Notes: generated from the sequence alone by a model not told the origin. A stretch of 64,000 nt of DNA from Acheta domesticus (GCA_031308135.1 JAHLJT010002630.1:95648141-95712140); one strand, 5' to 3'; shown: positions 22,960 to 33,842, counted from the stretch's first letter. Translations and numbers: made by a program.

Positions 22960-23020
22960 CGGTGCCTTTACGCAAGCCTCGGCGGGGAGTGTGGGGTGGG
23001 GGCAATGAAAGTCATGGCGC

Positions 23021-23056
<36 letters not shown>

Positions 23057-23330
23057 GGTGGTTCGTTTGAGAGGAGGAGAGGGGTGTTGGTTGCGGCGCG
23101 AATTGACGCGGCACCGCCGGCGGCCCACATCCGCTCTGACCTGGAAGCCTGGACGCCCCGCCCCGCCCCGCCCCTCCCCACCCGCCGCGCTGCGCTCCGC
23201 TGCCGGGCGCGCATCGGAAATCCATAGGGCTCCGTCGCCCCGCCCCCTCCCCCGCCCCTGCCCCGGCCGACGCGCCGCGCCGCGTCGCGTCGCGCCGCAC
23301 TCGCTGCCTTGGGTAGCTGCAGGTTCGTTA
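22960..23330. other. GC-rich island with (GT)n
   Basis: Contains a (GT)n run at 23021-23055, then about 250 bp of C-rich, CpG-dense DNA (for example CCCCGCCCCGCCCCTCCCC near 23156). Long open frames on both strands arise from base composition. It could be a cryptic first exon, but no start context or domain supports that. Confidence 0.6.
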
Positions 23331-23367
23331 CCCCACTGCAGGGCCCTTTCGCTGACACAAGGGAATG

Positions 23368-23553
23368 CTTTTTTAAATTTTTTAAAATTTACGGTCGCAT
23401 CAACTACTAAGACATTACAGCGACCAGTATTGGCTGTAACGTTATGGTATGAGGATGAAACGATATGATGATGATAGGACAAACACATACAACCATGCTC
23501 GAGGTGGGACTCGAACCCGCCAGTCCACGGTCCGAAATCACCCCGGCACTATT
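23368..23553 (-). repeat. tRNA-derived SINE (family 2) inserted in satellite
   Basis: On the minus strand the head includes TCGGACCGTGGACTGGC and the B box GGGTTCGAGTCCCACC. The tail ends A-rich, seen as CTTTTTTAAATTTTTT on the plus strand. It is flanked by GACACAAGGGAATG on the left and GACATGGGAATG on the right, a probable target duplication. Relatives: 34878-35060 and 53120-53270. Confidence 0.75.
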
Positions 23554-24189
23554 GACATGGGAATGTGTACGCCCGTTTTGGCAAAGTAATGGTGGAAAAA
23601 CTATCAATTTCTGCAATTAAAAAATGAAATAGGCCTAATTAAAAAGTGATTTTATTTAAATATAATTAGTCCAACCCTTGCAATTAAATCGCACAAAAGG
23701 AAGAACAAAAGAACATTTTTGAACAGAAAATTTTTAACATGTGTACAAGAGTCGTGACGTACTCGCTGCCTTGGGTAGCCGCAGGTTCGTTACCCCACTG
23801 CAGGGCCCATTCTCGGACCCAGGGGAATGTGTACGCGAGTTTCGGCAAAATAATGGTGGAAAAAAACTCTTAATTTTTGCAATTAAAAATCAAATAATTA
23901 AAAAATGTGATTTTATTTAAATATAAATACTTCAACCCTTGCAATTATATCGGACAAAAGGAAGGACAAAAGAACATTTTTCAGCAGAAAAGTTTGACAT
24001 GTATACAAGAACCATACCGTACTCGCTGCCTTGGGTAGCGGCAGGTTTGTTGCCCCACTGCAGGGCCCTTTCGCTGACACAAGAGCATGTGTACGCGCGA
24101 TTTGGCAAAGTAATGGTGGCAAAACTCTCAATTTTTGCAATTAAAAAATAAATTAGGTTTAATTAAAAAGTTGTGATTTTATTTAAATA

Positions 24190-25122
24190 CAGTAATTCCT
24201 CGACATCCACGAAGTCGCTACTCGCGAGTTCCGAACATTCGCGATTAGAGAAATGCCACCGGTTTTAACATTCGCGACATCAACATTCGCGAGTGCGTCT
24301 TTTGGTGGTTCTACATTTTTTTGAAAGCGAAGGCATTTAATATCCTTTATCAGCGCCATTTAGAAAACGAACTTGGCAGACACCAGAGCTCAAAGTATCA
24401 AAAGTTCTGCAAAAATGTTAAAATTGGAAAGTCAATTTACGTTATCAGAATAATAGAATTATAAAATAATTCAATTCCGTTGGGTCAAATTGGAGGTAAG
24501 GGTTTTAGCCACATGAACAGAAAAGCCATTCGGGATCTGTGCAACTCTTATTATATTCGTAATGACCTCACTGAAGTGGAACTTTGGGAAATCATCAGCG
24601 AAGAGAACCTTCTCGAACGCAATGATGAAGTACCGGGACCGAAACTGCATCCTGGAATAACTTCAATGTCGAAACTGTTAATGGCTTTCTAAAACTTCAA
24701 CAAGCTCTGGTAGAAAGAATAGCACGAATCGAACATGATCCAAACATGCAAATAACTTCGAAATTTAAAAGAGAAACAGAAGCAGAAACTCTTCCATATT
24801 TGGTTATTAGAACAACGAGGAGGGTGATGAAACAAAAAAATAACCAATTCTTATATCCAATCACTTTCAACTTTGAAAATTTTCAACTATCGTTTTATGT
24901 CTTCTCTTTGGGATATTAATTGTGAATTCTGTTAGTAGTAGTGCTTACTCAGTTCTATTGCAATTCTTTCTGTGATATTTTTTTCTTTCTTTTTGAAGTA
25001 GCTTTTCGATATCCAGGAACCTAACCCACCTTTCTTCATTAAAAGATAGACTCAACATTCGCGGATTTGACATTCGCGATGCTTTTGGGAATATAACTCT
25101 CGCGAAAGTTGAGGGATTACTG
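24190..25122. mobile_element. pogo/Tigger-like DNA transposon, deletion derivative
   Basis: Left end CAGTAATTCCTCGACATCCA; right end inverted CAGTAATCCCTCAACTTTCG; both contain CGCGA-rich subterminal repeats. TA flanks at 24188-24189 and 25123-25124. It sits inside a satellite unit whose sequence resumes immediately on the other side. The family uses a CENP-B/DDE transposase; only its C-terminal remnant is left here. Confidence 0.9.
24480..24830 (+). pseudogene. Tigger-type transposase C-terminal remnant
   Basis: The frame reads HMNRKAIRDLCNSYYI, then NDLTEVELWEIISEEN and PGPKLHPGITSMSK, with a stop at 24690. Beyond it, in-frame pieces such as HDPNMQITSKFKRE-like codons persist between stops and frame changes. 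The acidic, helical layout with a late 'KFKR' segment matches the C-terminal tail of pogo/Tigger transposases. The DNA-binding and catalytic regions are absent. Confidence 0.65.
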
Positions 25123-25544
25123 TATAATTAGCCCAACTGTTGCAATTAAATCGTACAAACAGAAGAACAAAACAACGTTTTTCAACAGAAAAAATTATCA
25201 TATCAAGAGTCGTGCTGTACACGCTGCCTTGGGTAGCCTCAGGTTCCTTACTGCAGGGTCCTTTCACTGCCGCAAGAGAATGTGTATGCGCGTTTTGGCA
25301 AAGTAATGGTGGAAAACCCTCAATTTTTGCAGTTAAAAAATCAAATGATTAAAAAATTGTGATGTTATTTAAATATAGTTAGCCCAACCCTTGCAATTAA
25401 ACCGCACAAAAGAAACGGTTGAACATTTTTCAACAGAAAAGTACATCTGTTCTAAATACCAAAAGTTTTGTTTGAAGTCGTTCACTACTTATTCTTCTAT
25501 GCTAATGAAATGAGAGAGGTTTATACATTTTGGGTCAATTGATT

Positions 25545-26105
25545 GATTGTTAGTGATTCCGGGCACGTCAACTACTAGGGTCATTAGCACCGGAAATGTA
25601 GTGCATGCTTTTCATTGGGAGGTGGGGTGATCTTTCCCAGCGCAGACCTACCGTCGACTAGGGGGAGGGTTCCACAACCAGGTATTTCCCACCAGCGGGG
25701 CACCGCCCCAGCCGAGACAAGCTCTAAGCTCCCGACAGGTCTTCCGGCATGTGTGATAGAGTAGTGCATGCTAGTGTGTATGTAAGTAAGGCGTGAGGAT
25801 AGGTCAAGGAATGGGATGGAAAGATCTCGCGCGGACCGTGCCCCGTTTGTTAGGGTACTGCTCCGGCATTCGCATGGTGTTGATCAGAGAAAGCACAGTA
25901 AAGTACTGATCAGAGCAGTTGACCGCTAGAATCTCCTCCAGACCGCTAGGATTCTCCTTCTCCGCTAGAATTCGCCAGTGGCTCAATTAGGCATAGCTCA
26001 CTCACTAGTGACGAAAATTCTGCCACCGTTGGGACTCGAACCCTAGGACCTCCCAGCCAGGGATACTGCAGTGACATTAATCGATGGCCTGAGCCAGCTA
26101 AGCCG
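25545..26105 (-). repeat. tRNA-derived SINE (family 1, about 540 bp)
   Basis: On the minus strand it starts with a tRNA-like head (CTGGCTCAGGCCATCG) and a B box (GGTTCGAGTCCCAACGG), then a long GC-rich body (CATGCCGGAAGACC region), and ends in a GATT/AATC-type tail at about 25540. Multiple copies in the window establish the family. Confidence 0.8.
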
Positions 26106-26448
26106 GTGTGATGCTCTTACGGAAAACAATAATTAAATTGATGACAGCAGCGGCTGTTGCAGTTTCACGCTGCGAGATCATAAACACGTCACAAACAGTC
26201 GTCCATCATCATTCATAACTCTGCGACTCTGACTCTAGCAGGTATTGCAGCGATTAAACGGCGAGTCAATTATCTTTCTAGACAATTGTATCACACACTT
26301 GTTCATCAATCGCGCCAGTAAAATGACGGTTTGATAGAGTAATAAAGTCGTGATACAGTTTAATGATGCTCTCTTGTGACCGTTAATGTAAGGAATTCCT
26401 TCACAAACCTATATTTATGATAATGTAAGATAATAACAATGTGAAATA

Positions 26449-27849
26449 GACTGCTGTTTTTAAAAAAAAGCAACACCCAGAAGGAATGGTCGGAATCACT
26501 TAATAATCGGTGGATATGTAGAATAGTGTATCCTAAAGAAGTGATTAAATTTGCATAGAGATGGTGTGCACGTTGGCTTAGCAGCGTCTTCTTTTGTGAC
26601 ATTTCAGGTCAGTGTCACGCCACACCTCGACGGGGTGTAAAGCCGTCAAACAACGTGCAAACGTGCAAGTAGGTGCTAGTATGCCTCATCGACGCCAAAG
26701 GGCGCACTATCAGCATCCGAGTGAGTTCGAACGGGGCTGAATGATCGGACTCCCGGAAGTGGGTTCGTCATACCGTGACATTGCGGCTCGAATGGTGCGC
26801 GCTGCTACGATAGTGATGCGTATATGGAACCAGTGGATAGAGGAGGGTCGTACACAGTGACGAGCGGTACTGGACCACTCAATGTGACCACATAGCGAGA
26901 TGACATCCATCTAGTCCGCATGGCCGTAACCGACAGAATGGCGTCGTCCACAGTGTTGACTCGACTTCTTAGCGCTACAACGGGTGTGGTCATGTCTGCG
27001 TCGACGGTTCGACGCCGTCTGCTGAGGGCTGGACTGGTGGAAAATCATACCACTGCGTCGTATTCCTTTGTACAGAAACCACCAACGCCTCAGATAGCAA
27101 TGAATACGTGAACGTGTTCAGTGGTGTGCTGAGTGGCAAAACGTGGTGTTTTCGGACGTGTCCCGCTTTAATTTGTGGTACGTGATTTGTGGCCGCATAC
27201 GTGTTCGACACTACCGCGGTGATCGCAGTCTGCCAGCCTGCATTATTTCGCGCCATAACGTACAAACGCCAAGTGTGATGGTTTGGGGCGCCATTAGCTA
27301 CAATGTGCGATCTTGCATCATACACATTGAGGACAACCGCTACATTAGGGAGGTTTTAGAGCCCGAAGTATTGCCCGTACTGCAAGCAGCGCCACGTGCT
27401 ACAATTCAGCAGGACAAAGCTCGACGTCATGTGGCGAGGAATGTGCAAGCTTTCCGTGAAGAATGACGGCGTACCACCGCTTTCCTGGCCCGCACGTTTG
27501 CCTGACATGTCGCCTATCGAACGAGTCTGGGATATTATTGGTCGGCAACTTGTTCTTTCTGGTTCTCCTGCCGTCACTTACAATGCTTTGTGGTCACGCA
27601 TAGAAACCGCGTGGCTGTGTGTTCTCCAGCAGCATATCCAGGCTCTCTTTGAATCCATGCCACGACGTCTAGAGACTCTGATGGCAGCGTATGGCGGCTT
27701 CACACCGTACTGAATTCTCAAGGTCAAAATGCAGGTTCAGTCCTGTAATTCTAATCATTTGTATAGTGTGATGTTCCTAATCTGTGGAATAAATTTCATT
27801 GTAATGGTTTGTCTCCTTCTTGGTGTTGCAATTTTCACAAACATCAGTG
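26449..27849 (+). mobile_element. Tc1-like transposon, full length
   Basis: Left end GACTGCTGTTTTTAAAAA and right end (inverted) CACTGATGTTTGTGAAAA continue into GCAACACCMAGAAGGA on both sides, giving inverted repeats of about 35 bp. TA flanks at 26447-26448 and 27850-27851. Total 1401 bp, with one degenerate transposase gene inside. Size and layout are as in Tc1 elements. Confidence 0.9.
26681..27713 (+). pseudogene. Tc1-like transposase, broken by stops and frameshifts
   Basis: The product would cut and reinsert the element at TA sites. From the ATG at 26681 the frame gives SEFERG, GSSYRDIAARM and MRIWNQWIEEGRTQ of the paired helix-turn-helix region. Later stretches give STVRRRLLRAGL (26998-27035), then VVFSDVSRFNLW, PSVMVWGAISY and IQQDKARRHVARNVQAF. 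After a frame change near 27440 they give LSWPARLPDMSPIERVW and a C-terminal YGGFTPY just before the stop. All three catalytic acids of a DD34E active site are still encoded (D in FSDVS, D in QQDK, E in PIERVW). At least four stops or frame changes make it non-functional. It fills most of the element between the inverted repeats. Confidence 0.9.
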
Positions 27850-27851
27850 TA

Positions 27852-28274
27852 ATATCTCAAAAGTTGATGATCAAGGAGATGTACCTCTTCTGAGTACATT
27901 TAATGTTCTCTCTCACTCACATGTCACGTCAATAAAGTGGACTGTGAGCGCATGCTACCTCCGTTGCGATGATATCATCTAAGTTATACTCTTCTCCTTG
28001 AATCATGGATAATATTGTTTAAAGAATTCGAAAGTCTTGAAATGCGCAAGATCGAGAGATTCTGTAACGCAGTTTTTATTTAGACTCGAATTCGTAAAAA
28101 TAGGGTTCACATCTTCTGAAATTTGGTGGTTCGAAATGGTTGCTAATACAAAGTGATGTTAATAAGTCAAAATAATGAGTTTGTAAACCAAGTGTGGACC
28201 GTGGAGGAGGGAAAGCTCATATTCTCTGGGACATTTCGTGGATATGCAAACGAACCTCTGTGAAGACCCGTATT
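27852..28274. other. No feature seen
   Basis: AT-rich sequence between two transposons, without recognised genes or repeats. Confidence 0.4.
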
Positions 28275-28282
28275 GGTTAAGG

Positions 28283-28747
28283 CAGCGGTTTTCTAGCTGT
28301 GGGTCGCGGCTCCCAGGAGCGTCTCGGCCTTATGGTAGGGGAGCATTTATTAAAAGTGATCTTTAGATTTGATTTACTTTAACCCATGTGTCATTTACAG
28401 AGGCCTGCCTTATTATTATACTCACTATGAAAATATCACATTTTTCTTTTACAAAGAAATTCAAAGAAATATTTTTTAGTGAGTATAATAATATGACAGA
28501 CTACTGAACGTATTTTGTACTATCATACTATATAATTTTTGTAATGTTTATGATTTATTTTACTAATTAATTGTGGATTAATTGAATCTGGTTTTTTACT
28601 AATAGTCTATTGTATCACTCATTTTTGTTGAATATTTAGTAGCCCTGTAGTAACTTTCATATTTGAAACTTATTGTTACCAAAGGGCCCAGGGGAAGTTT
28701 CGTTTAGGTTAAGGGAGCCGTGGACGAAAAAAGTTTGAAAACCCCTG
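28283..28747. mobile_element. hAT-type MITE with perfect 8-bp target duplication
   Basis: Left end CAGCGGTTTTCTAGCTGTGG and right end (inverted) CAGGGGTTTTCAAACTTTTT. The direct repeat GGTTAAGG flanks both sides (28275-28282 and 28748-28755). The CAG...CTG ends and 8-bp duplication place it with hAT elements. The interior (465 bp) has no transposase and contains an internal inverted repeat around 28421-28493 (TACTCACTATGAAAATA / AAATATTTTTTAGTGAGTA). Confidence 0.9.
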
Positions 28748-28799
28748 GGTTAAGGAAAATACTAGAGAACTCTAACTGTGCATTACGCGGAAGAGTAAT

Positions 28800-29275
28800 T
28801 AATTGATTGATAATTCTGGGCGGGTCAAATGCTAATGTTATTTGTCCTGTAATGCATGCTTTTATCATGAGATTAGGCGGTGATCTTCCCTCCTCTGGAT
28901 GGCGAGATCCGGCGCCGACCTACACGTCGGCTTGCGTGTTTTCCCTCAACCAGGTATCTCCTTCCAACGGGGCGCCGTCCATGCCGGGACAAGATCTGAT
29001 CTCTTGACTGGCATGTGTGGTAGTGTAGTGTAGTACGTGTGTATAAGACAAGGAATAGGCAGGAATAACCGCGCGCGGTCCATGCCTCTTTTGTTAGGGT
29101 AGTGTTTACCTAGTGTCGAGAACTCTGTCACCGTCGGGACTCAAACCCTATGACTTCCCGGCCAGAGGCACTCAGTGACTTGTGAATGACAATACTTGGC
29201 TGTCCGGGTGACGCCGCGTCGAAGGCTGTGTTGCAACACTGCAGTGACATCATCTGATGCCCTGAGACACCTAAG
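28800..29275 (-). repeat. SINE family 1 copy, with a 75-bp insertion near its head
   Basis: The plus strand opens with the AATTGATTGATAA tail and runs through CGGGGCGCCGTCC-type body to the GGGACTCAAACCCTATGAC B-box region. An extra segment of about 75 bp (roughly 29172-29246), bounded by CACTCAGTGAC and CACTGCAGTGAC, separates the B box from the A-box part (TGATGCCCTGAGACACC). Confidence 0.75.
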
Positions 29276-29820
29276 CCTAAGAATAATTTAGAGCAGCGTC
29301 CTGCCATAAAAGGCCTAGGCTCAGCTGGATCCAGTGATAGCAAAAGCTCTGTCTGTTTTCACAGGTGAGTAGAACACAGGCAGTGTGTTATTATGTGGGA
29401 AAAAGACATCTAATCTAAGAACAGAGATAGCGATCTAAGTAGATAAGGTGTTCTCTCACCCTTCCGGGTTTGAAGCAACAATCTGACAGTTTTCTTACAA
29501 CAGTTTCTCTGAGCAGCTTTCATTGTACGACCTTGTAGATTTTTGCTTACCAGCTCACTCTAGGATTATAAACAAAATTATTCGATAACTTCGTACACAA
29601 ATGTGGAGGATATTGTACTTGATATATCAGAACATATGAACGGAACCACGAATGCATATGTACTAACTCAGTCAAGAACATAAATTAATAGGAGGAGCCA
29701 CGATACTCAAACATGGGCAGGACAAAGAAAGGAAGCGAAGAATAAAAGTCGTCAATGATATCTGCTTTATTGTTCGTACAATGGATTCTGCGAAATTAAC
29801 ATTCGGTTCGAGGCAAACTT
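29276..29820. other. No feature seen
   Basis: Mixed-composition sequence without recognised genes or repeats. Confidence 0.35.
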
Positions 29821-29822
29821 GA

Positions 29823-30095
29823 TCATCGCTAGCCTGTCGATGGGCCGCTTAAAAAGCCGTATGCACTTTCAAGCGCTAAACACAAGCTTGGCTTGCTCCG
29901 GATGTAAATCTGTCCCGCCACATTATCCTTGCTGTGTGGTCAGTGAAATATCTGGCAGAGGGGAAAGACTTAAAACCGGCACGAGGTTGACATAATGAGC
30001 ATCGCTTGCCCGTCAATGGGCCGCCTGAAAAACCGTATACACCGGTAAGCGCTAGACACAGTCCAGGCTTGCGCTAGTTGTAAATCTGGCATTGT
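29823..30095. repeat. Direct duplication, about 95-bp blocks, 177 bp apart
   Basis: CATCGCTAGCCTGTCGATGG at 29825 and CATCGCTTGCCCGTCAATGG at 30001 begin two related blocks that share GGGCCGC, AAGCGCTA and GTAAATCTG landmarks. Confidence 0.7.
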
Positions 30096-30099
30096 TTTG

Positions 30100-30605
30100 A
30101 AGATACGCCGCCAAACGGAACGTTGGTGATAAAGCCCAGGTGACTGACTTTTGGCAGTTACGGAGATTTGAATAATAGCCTACGTGATATAATATACATA
30201 AGGGTTTCCTTTTGATTTCAACATTATATTTACAATGCGAAAACCGTTCTATTTAAACGGGTTTTTAATCTACTGCCCCGAGAAAAGGGGTTCTGGTTTC
30301 ACCTATCTGCATTATTCAGATCTTCCGGATTAGAAGTTAGAAAATACCGAAAAAGTTTAAATTTTATAGTTTTAAACTATTTTTGTTCTCTGCACCCTAT
30401 AAGGACATTAAAATGCGCATTCAGAATAATGCCATTACTAACGACCAGACGCTTCAGCGGTAATTTTATATTTTGTAGTAACGCTACTTCAATTTTTACG
30501 TACAAGCTATTTTTAGGTTGGTAACGGAGAGTATCCTTTTTACATGCTAAGATTTTCCTTTCAATATAAGTAGAATTAGGTTTTTTCAAACAGAATTATC
30601 AAAGC
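30100..30605. other. No feature seen
   Basis: AT-rich; the minus open frame at 30377-30589 has no recognisable motif. Confidence 0.35.
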
Positions 30606-30607
30606 TA

Positions 30608-30702
30608 ATACCAGGAGTGCCTTGGAAATTGTCGATAAATCCCCGACTCGCGAAGCGAGGAAGGGATTTATCTGAGAATTTCCAAAGCACTAGTGGTATT
30701 TA
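30608..30702. repeat. Inverted repeat (hairpin), about 37-bp arms
   Basis: ATACCAGGAGTGCCTTGGAA ... GATAAATCCC pairs with GGGATTTATC ... TTCCAAAGCACTAGTGGTAT. The loop contains CGAAGCG. A stable cruciform or hairpin is possible. Confidence 0.8.
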
Positions 30703-31140
30703 GCAGGACTATTCCAGGAATGAAAGTACGTCCAAGAGAGTTTCAAAATGCGCCAAATACTGAAAATAACTGAAAGCTATGTTAAAATCAAAGAGGTTAT
30801 GTTACAGTACATATGCGGTTTCTTGGTCGACATAGTAATCGATGTATACCGCCTCCTAAGATAGATGAGACAGTTTCTGATTGGCCTGTAGGGAGAAGCG
30901 GTAAGAAAAATCGGCTAGAAAACGTGATAAACTTTTTGAGACACACCGTCCTGATTGGGACTTTTTGTATGTATAGTTAAACACTATTGGTTTTAATTTC
31001 ACGAGTGGAATAGTCATTTTTAAGACCCGCAACAAGAAAAAAGGACGTGCTTGAAACGGTATCTGGATTACGGCATCCAATTCAACAATCTCTGGTAATG
31101 TAATCTTTTTTCGAAACCGACATAGATGTTTTGGTGTCTA

Positions 31141-31385
31141 CAGTAGTGCTAAAAAAACCGCATCACCTCACTCACAGTTGTAATCTGCAATATAATCGTG
31201 AAAATACCACCTGATTTGCAAAATCGAGTGAATTATGAAGGTTAGTGGAGTCAGAAATATCGTGAAATCCACATAAAATATATGATTACCAATTTCTAGT
31301 AATTTTTGCTTAAAATATCTGGAAAACACGCAAAATACAGAATGCCCATTTTCTTTAGGTGATGCGGTTTCATTGAGCACTACTG
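31141..31385. mobile_element. TA-type MITE, intact ends (245 bp)
   Basis: Ends CAGTAGTGCTAAAAAAACCG on the left and, inverted, CAGTAGTGCTCAATGAAACC on the right, continuing into GCATCACCT on both. TA flanks at 31139-31140 and 31386-31387. A second copy is at 22676-22899. No coding capacity; the ends fit the Tc1/mariner/pogo superfamily. Confidence 0.9.
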
Positions 31386-31439
31386 TACTTGCGAATGATC
31401 AGTTTCGAATCGCCAGAGGAAATATCGAGAAGAGAAGCA

Positions 31440-31680
31440 TCGCTATCGAAAGTGCGAGGGCCGCGCCCCTGCAGTCGGCGCCACGTGCCGCCCCGGCGCT
31501 CCCCCGCGGCCCAGTGGACGCGCCCGCCGCTATCGACCGCCCCGCCCCCCCCCGCCCGCGCAACCACTGCTCAGCCCCACCGCACCGCGCCGCGCCGCGC
31601 CAAGCAGCGCCAACGCAGACTCCGGCGCCGCGCCGCGCTCGGTCCAGAGACTGCGCCGCCCCGCCCGGTCACGCCACCCA
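31440..31680. other. GC-rich lead-in to C-rich minisatellite
   Basis: CpG-dense DNA (for example CCGCGCCGCGCC near 31585) between the MITE and the C-rich array. No gene is supported. Confidence 0.6.
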
Positions 31681-32780
31681 CCACCACTCCGTGCCCTGCT
31701 AAGCCACACACCTCCTCGCCCCGCCCTGCTCCGCCATACACCTCCCCGCCCCGACCTTCCCCGCCACTCACTGCCCCGTCCCGCCCCGCCACTTACTACC
31801 CCGCCCCGCTCCACTCCGCCACACACCTCCCCGTCCCGACCTTCTGCGACCTCACCTCCCAGCCACTCACTGCCCCACCCCACCCCACTACTCCCCATCC
31901 CGCGCTTCTCCGCCACTCACCTCTATGCCACTTACTGCTCCGCCCCCCCACTCACCACCACACACCTCCTCTCCCGCCCTGCTCCGCCACACACCTCCCG
32001 GCCCCGCCCTGCTTCCGCTACACACCTTCCCCGACCTCACCTCCCCGCTATTCACTGCCCCACACCGCCACACTACTCCCCGCCCAGGCTTTCCCCCGCC
32101 ACTCACTGCCCCGCCTCGCCACTCACCGCCCCGCCCGCTCCACTCCGCCACACACCTCCCGCTCCGAACTTCTCCGACCTCACCTCCCCGCCACACTGCC
32201 CACCCCACCCCACTACTCCCCACCCCGCGCTTCCCCGCCATTCACCTCTATGCCATTCACTGCCCCGTCCTGCCACTCACCGCCCCGTTCCACTCCACCA
32301 CACTACTCTCCGCCCCGCGCTTCCCCGCCACACACTGCCCGTCCCGCCACACACCTCCTCGCTCCGACCTTCCCCGATCTCACCTCCTCGCAATTCACTA
32401 CCCCACCACACTATTTCCCGTCCCGCGCTTCCCCGCCACTCACTGCCCGCCCTGCCACAGAACTCTCTGCTTCGCCCTGCTCCGCCACTCACTGCCCCGT
32501 CCCGCCACACACCTCCCTGGCTCGAACTTCCCCGTCACTCACCACCCTGGCACTCAACTCCCCGCCACTCACAGCTCCGCCCCGCCACATTCCTCTACGC
32601 CTCGCCCTGCCCCGCCACAGATTACCGCACCCTACCCTTACCCGCCACCAACCACCCCGCCACCCACTGACACGCCCCACCATGTCGCGTCCCGTCACTC
32701 CCCTCCCCGCCCGCCTGCCCCCTCCCAGCCGCCACTCATTGCCCTGCCCTGACCCGCCGCTCGCACTCTCATGTACGGCA
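31680..32780 (+). repeat. C-rich, G-poor minisatellite (about 1.1 kb)
   Basis: Irregular repetition of CCGCCACTCACTGCCCCG and CCGCCACACACCTCCCCGCC modules, with longer-range repetition of blocks such as CTTCCCCGCCACTCACTGCC. The strand is overwhelmingly pyrimidine with almost no G outside CG. The 499-codon plus frame across it is a by-product of missing stops (Pro, Thr, Ser, His only). Confidence 0.9.
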
Positions 32781-32989
32781 CTGCTCATCGTCCCCCATCG
32801 TCCACTTCACACTCCACCACAACTCCTGATTGTCCCACTTCCATGCCACGCCACGTCAGGGATCGGGGCCTGCTCCCAGCTCAGCTAGCTCTGCCACGCA
32901 TCGCCATTACATGCTACTTCGCACATACGGCGGACGCTCCAGGGTCTAAACCAGACATGGCAATCTCGCAGGCGAGGTAACAAGCTTTC

Positions 32990-33475
32990 TAGAGCTCGCA
33001 GGCACTGCGTCCAGAGAAATTGGCGCGAGATTTAAAAGAAAGAGTTGTACAAATCTCTCGAGAGTGGGAGTACGTCACTGGATACCTGGTTTATGACAAT
33101 CTTTACGAGAAGTCAGTTGACAGTTATTGCCCCAAATTTAGGTACAATAATTCCCATTTTCTCTTTAAGGCAAATAAATGATCCATTAAAATGAACGTCA
33201 GGGAGAACCTTGTCACACTAACAACGTATTATCTCGGTCTCTGTCGGTTGGAACCTTGTCATTCCACAAGGTCGGCTTACTGCTTCACGTCACGTGCTTG
33301 ATGCGTCCCGCCGTCCATCCTGTCTAGTTGTGCCATAAATCGGTATAATAAATTTAGATGAGCACTTTGAGCCCCTGTTACTCTGATGCAATCCGTTTGA
33401 CGTGTATGCATTACAGGCTCCATGTTGCAGCGACCCCTGCAACCGTGATGCCCCATTAATGTTCGATGGCACAGC
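32990..33475. other. No feature seen
   Basis: Ordinary composition between the C-rich array and the purine tract; no gene or repeat recognised. Confidence 0.35.
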
Positions 33476-33477
33476 GA

Positions 33478-33842
33478 GGAGAAAATGAAGAAGGAGTAGG
33501 AAGAAGAGGAAGAGGAAAAGAAAAAAGAGGAAAATCAGAAAAGAATAAGTAGAAGTCGAAAGAAAATGATTAGAAATGAAAGAGAAGAAGTAGAAAAATA
33601 AGTAAAAGTCGAAATGACGAGAATAATAAGAAGATGAAAGAGAAGAAAGATAAGGAAGAGAAGACGAAAGAAGAAAAACAGAAAAAGAAAAATATGATGA
33701 AAGGGAAGAAGAAAGTGATGGAGATCAAAGAGAAGAAGAAAGAATAAAAGGAAAAAAGAAGAAGTGTAAGAACGATAAGAGGGAGAAGAAAAGATAAGAT
33801 GGTAAAAAGACGGTAAAGATAAGACGATAAGACGGAAAGAAA
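33478..33842 (+). repeat. Purine-rich (GAA/AGA) tract, about 360 bp
   Basis: Almost uninterrupted A and G on the plus strand (GAAGAAGGAG, GAAGAGGAAGAGG, AAGAGAAGAAAG). The opposite strand is pyrimidine-only, so the tract could form triplex DNA. The minus open frame of Phe/Leu/Ser is an artefact. Confidence 0.9.

Larger units (their letters stand above)
23299..25445 (+). repeat. Satellite with 260-bp period, four copies, two insertions
   Basis: The unit start (ACTCGCTGCCTTGGGTAGC, or a close variant) occurs at 23299, 23761, 24021 and 25219. Copies 2 and 3 are exactly 260 bp apart. The other gaps fall to about 260 when a 200-bp SINE (in copy 1) and a 933-bp pogo element plus its TA (in copy 3) are subtracted. 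Unit landmarks are ACCCCACTGCAGGGCCC, TTTTGGCAAAGTAATGGTGG, and GCAATTAAATCGNACAAAAG. Confidence 0.85.

Noticed and set aside
22887..23488. Frames of 110-193 codons on both strands
   Set aside because: They cross a (GT)n run, a GC-rich block and the satellite start; overlapping frames on both strands indicate compositional artefact.
31389..32888. 499-codon open frame on the plus strand
   Set aside because: It runs through the C-rich minisatellite and encodes only a few residue types (Pro, Thr, Ser, His, Ala). The missing stops are due to base composition.
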